Shown here piece after piece: positions 34,666 through 36,674 of a DNA stretch of 36,674 nucleotides. The position numbers and the translations under genes are program-made. This DNA comes from an uncultured Selenomonadaceae bacterium (lineage in GTDB: Bacteria; Bacillota; Negativicutes; Selenomonadales; Selenomonadaceae). The notes beneath the pieces were generated by a model. The model did no database searches. It saw nothing but the letters and a program-made list of their open reading frames with translations, and had not been told where the DNA came from. The DNA lies in assembly GCA_905235685.1 (NCBI GenBank), contig CAJOMO010000031.1:1-36674 (forward strand), given 5' to 3'. The stretch's first letter is position 1. Each line of letters starts with the position of its first letter.

Positions 34666-36414
34666 ATGAATAATTTATCGGTTAGAATGAAACTTATTCT
34701 TATTAACATTGTGGCGATTTTAGGCATGGTGGTTATCGGCGCAATCGGCTACTTCGCCGCGCAAACCGCCGAGGGCGAAATGGACCAAATGTACAACCGC
34801 TATTTACAATCCAACCGCAAAATCGGCAACGCGCTTTACGCAATGAGATATGCGCAAATCCAGGCAACTTTGACGCCGCTGACTCAAGACCCTGACCTTA
34901 TCAAATCGCGTAAAGACAAATACGATAACGCCATAAAAACTTTTGAAGAGGCACTTCAAGAATACGAGGCGATTGTTGCAACGGATTCGGATAAATCGCT
35001 GGTTGCCGAGGCTGAAGGTATTCGTAAAATGTGGGACAATTTCAGAAATTCTTCGGATCACCTTGTGAATATGCGCGCTCCAATCGGCGCGGACGATATG
35101 GCTATTTACAACCACATTAAAAATTCCGTTGAGTATTATGAAGCGAATACTTTGGGCAATGCTGTGAAATTGGGCGGCGCGCTTTCTCAGCTTTACGTTG
35201 GCGTTGGCGAGCGTTCGCAAGCCACTTGGGACAGAAGTCAAGAAGCTGTCGGCGGTATCGTGCGCGATATTTTTATCGTCGTTGGCGTGATGATTGTCGT
35301 TTTGATTAGCGTCAGTACCATTGTTATGAAGTCAATTACAAATCCGCTTGAAAAAATGGTTACGCTTTTTGGTTTGTTAAGGAGCGGCGATTTTCGGCGC
35401 AGTGATCTTATCGACCCAGACCGCGGCGATGAATTTGGAGCAATGTCACAGGCAATTCGTGATATGCGCGAAACTATCAGCAACCTTATTCAAAAAACAA
35501 GTAATTCGGCGGAACGGCTCGCGGCTTCTTCGCAAGAGTTAAACGCCAGCGCGCGTCAATCAGCTCAAGCGTCCGAGCAAGTTTCTCAATCCGTTACAAA
35601 TTCTGCCGGTGAAGTTTCCGAACAACAGCAAAGCGTTGGTGATTCGCTCGACTCAATTAACGCCGCGATGAAGTCAATCGATAATATTGGGAAGACCGCG
35701 GACGAAGTTTCTTCGCACGCCACCAAGGCGAATAATCAAGCCGTTGTTGGTAACCAGGCTGTTGACGCCGCCGTCAATCAGATTATCAGCGTTGAAAAAA
35801 TCGTTAACAATTCCGCCGCCACCGTTGACAAACTCGGCAAACGTTCACAAGAAATTGGGCAAATCGTTGAGGCTATTTCTGGCATTGCTGACCAGACGAA
35901 TTTACTTGCGCTGAATGCAGCGATTGAAGCGGCTCGCGCAGGTGAGCACGGGCGCGGCTTTGCGGTTGTTTCTGAAGAAGTTCGTAAATTGGCGGAAGAA
36001 TCTCAAGGCGCGGCTCAAAAAATCGCGGCGCTTATCGGCGATATTCAAGCTGAAACGACAAGCGCTGTTGATTCAATGCAAAAAGGTACTACCGCCGTTA
36101 AGGAAGGCACTGAATCCGTTGAAAAACTGCGCGATACTTTTGAAGATATACGCGGCGCGACCGATAATGTTGCTGTTGCGGCGAAAAATATGGTTACGGA
36201 ACTTGACGCCATCGCCAAGGCTACTGAAAAGATTCGTGATAATTCGCAGGCAATTTCCGATAAAAGCGTTCACGTTTCGCACGAAATGGAAAATGTTTCC
36301 GCGGCTTCCGAGGAACAATCCGCGTCCGCCGAAGAAATTGCTTCCGCCAGCGAGGAACTTTCGCGGCTCGCGCAGGATTTACAAAGTTCTCTGCAGGCGT
36401 TTAAGTACGACTAA
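34666..36414 (+). CDS. Methyl-accepting chemotaxis protein 3 (4HB sensor)
   Basis: This 582-residue third paralogue has TM1 (about 9-31) and a divergent sensor region ([39 protein letters not shown]). TM2 (about 200-222), HAMP ([19 protein letters not shown]) and the signalling tip [20 protein letters not shown] follow (Asp in place of the usual Glu). It ends QAFKYD. Its HAMP is closest to receptor 2, while parts of its signalling domain match receptor 1 at the DNA level, which points to gene conversion. AAAGGAG stands 11 bases before the ATG. A hairpin and 80-bp repeats follow. Confidence 0.95.
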   Translation: MNNLSVRMKLILINIVAILGMVVIGAIGYFAAQTAEGEMDQMYNRYLQSNRKIGNALYAMRYAQIQATLTPLTQDPDLIKSRKDKYDNAIKTFEEALQEYEAIVATDSDKSLVAEAEGIRKMWDNFRNSSDHLVNMRAPIGADDMAIYNHIKNSVEYYEANTLGNAVKLGGALSQLYVGVGERSQATWDRSQEAVGGIVRDIFIVVGVMIVVLISVSTIVMKSITNPLEKMVTLFGLLRSGDFRRSDLIDPDRGDEFGAMSQAIRDMRETISNLIQKTSNSAERLAASSQELNASARQSAQASEQVSQSVTNSAGEVSEQQQSVGDSLDSINAAMKSIDNIGKTADEVSSHATKANNQAVVGNQAVDAAVNQIISVEKIVNNSAATVDKLGKRSQEIGQIVEAISGIADQTNLLALNAAIEAARAGEHGRGFAVVSEEVRKLAEESQGAAQKIAALIGDIQAETTSAVDSMQKGTTAVKEGTESVEKLRDTFEDIRGATDNVAVAAKNMVTELDAIAKATEKIRDNSQAISDKSVHVSHEMENVSAASEEQSASAEEIASASEELSRLAQDLQSSLQAFKYD

Positions 36415-36444
36415 ATTTTTTTCTGCTGTTAAAATTTTCCGTGT

Positions 36445-36473
36445 CGGTGGAGTTTCAAACTCGCCGATTTTTT
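36445..36473 (+). terminator. Terminator after chemoreceptor 3
   Basis: GAGTTT and AAACTC pair, with an outer CGG...CCG extension and a small bulge (36445-36466), followed by ATTTTTTATT. Confidence 0.72.
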
Positions 36474-36674
36474 ATTGCAAAAGAAACTTGCCGCCCCATT
36501 TAAAAATTTATTTCTAACAAAAATATAAACTTTTTCAAACTCGCCGATTTTTTATTGCAAAGAAACCCGCCGCCTCATTTAAAAATTTATTTCTAACAAA
36601 AATATAAAATTTTTTCAAACCCGCCGATTTTTATTGCAAAAGAAACCTGCCGCTGCATTTAAAAATTTATTTCT
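36456..36674. repeat. 80-bp tandem repeat, at least 2.7 copies
   Basis: Units start CAAACTCGCCG or CAAACCCGCCG at 36456, 36536 and 36616, an exact 80-bp period, and the third is cut by the window end. Each has the right half of the terminator hairpin with its T-run, then TTGCAAAAGAAAC, a variable CCGCC core and TTTAAAAATTTATTTCT. The copies differ by a few bases, so they are not fresh duplicates. No gene is seen in this 260-bp stretch. Confidence 0.92.

Noticed and set aside
36456..36674. CRISPR or phage attachment site at the window end
   Set aside because: The 80-bp units abut without spacers, and no integrase gene or tRNA is nearby.

Overview
The window reads as a chromosomal segment of a motile, anaerobic-type bacterium. 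The best guess is a Gram-negative Firmicute of the Negativicutes/Selenomonadales kind. The basis is the gene content: flagellar export genes, three chemoreceptors, ATP-dependent PEP carboxykinase, a carboxyspermidine/carboxynorspermidine pathway, a three-domain MetH and a dnaX-ybaB pair. TGA is an ordinary stop, and TTG or GTG starts with strong ribosome binding sites are frequent. The genus cannot be fixed from the sequence alone.

Layout. 1-46 is the 5' part of a tRNA-Pro(UGG). 221-424 is the start of an aminotransferase that runs tail-to-tail into a truncated lytic transglycosylase; both are broken at a shared 17-bp sequence. 425-4014 (minus) is a flagellar export cluster, fliH-fliI-fliJ-transglycosylase, with a duplicated fliJ start. 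4079-5311 is a BaiN/HI0933-type flavoprotein, followed by tandem repeats made from the 3' end of the next gene. 5513-9293 (minus) holds a gamma carbonic anhydrase, the CCA-adding enzyme, a secreted CAP protein and an unusual IMP dehydrogenase. 9382-11754 (minus) is a two-gene polyamine operon. 11751-15034 (minus) is metH-hemC. 15021-16162 (plus) is a small accessory island: a DUF4417 remnant, a toxin-like small gene with an in-frame TGA, and a probable immunity gene. 16256-19993 (minus) is pckA and a soluble hybrid histidine kinase. 20088-22727 is a membrane-anchored thioredoxin-like protein, plus a GHKL/LytTR two-component system on the minus strand. 22757-25655 (minus) is ybaB, dnaX and a radical SAM gene. 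25737-28754 (plus) is a CYTH protein, aspartokinase and an aminotransferase with a probable frameshift near its start. 28828-30646 (minus) is glyA with an HNH homing-type endonuclease in its leader. 30950-36414 (plus) is a tandem array of three chemoreceptors, followed by 80-bp tandem repeats to the window end.

The genes are mostly housekeeping. They cover motility and chemotaxis, one-carbon and methionine metabolism (metH, glyA), tetrapyrrole (hemC), purine (IMP dehydrogenase), aspartate-family amino acids (aspartokinase, aminotransferase), polyamines, gluconeogenesis and replication.

The unusual signals are local rearrangements: tandem duplications of 80-108 bp at three gene boundaries, mosaic (gene-conversion-like) chemoreceptor paralogues, a breakpoint joining two half genes, a decayed toxin/immunity island, and an endonuclease gene inserted in front of glyA. 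No CRISPR array, rRNA or complete transposon was seen. The closest thing to a little-known system is the DUF4417/toxin/immunity island, and it looks at least partly decayed.
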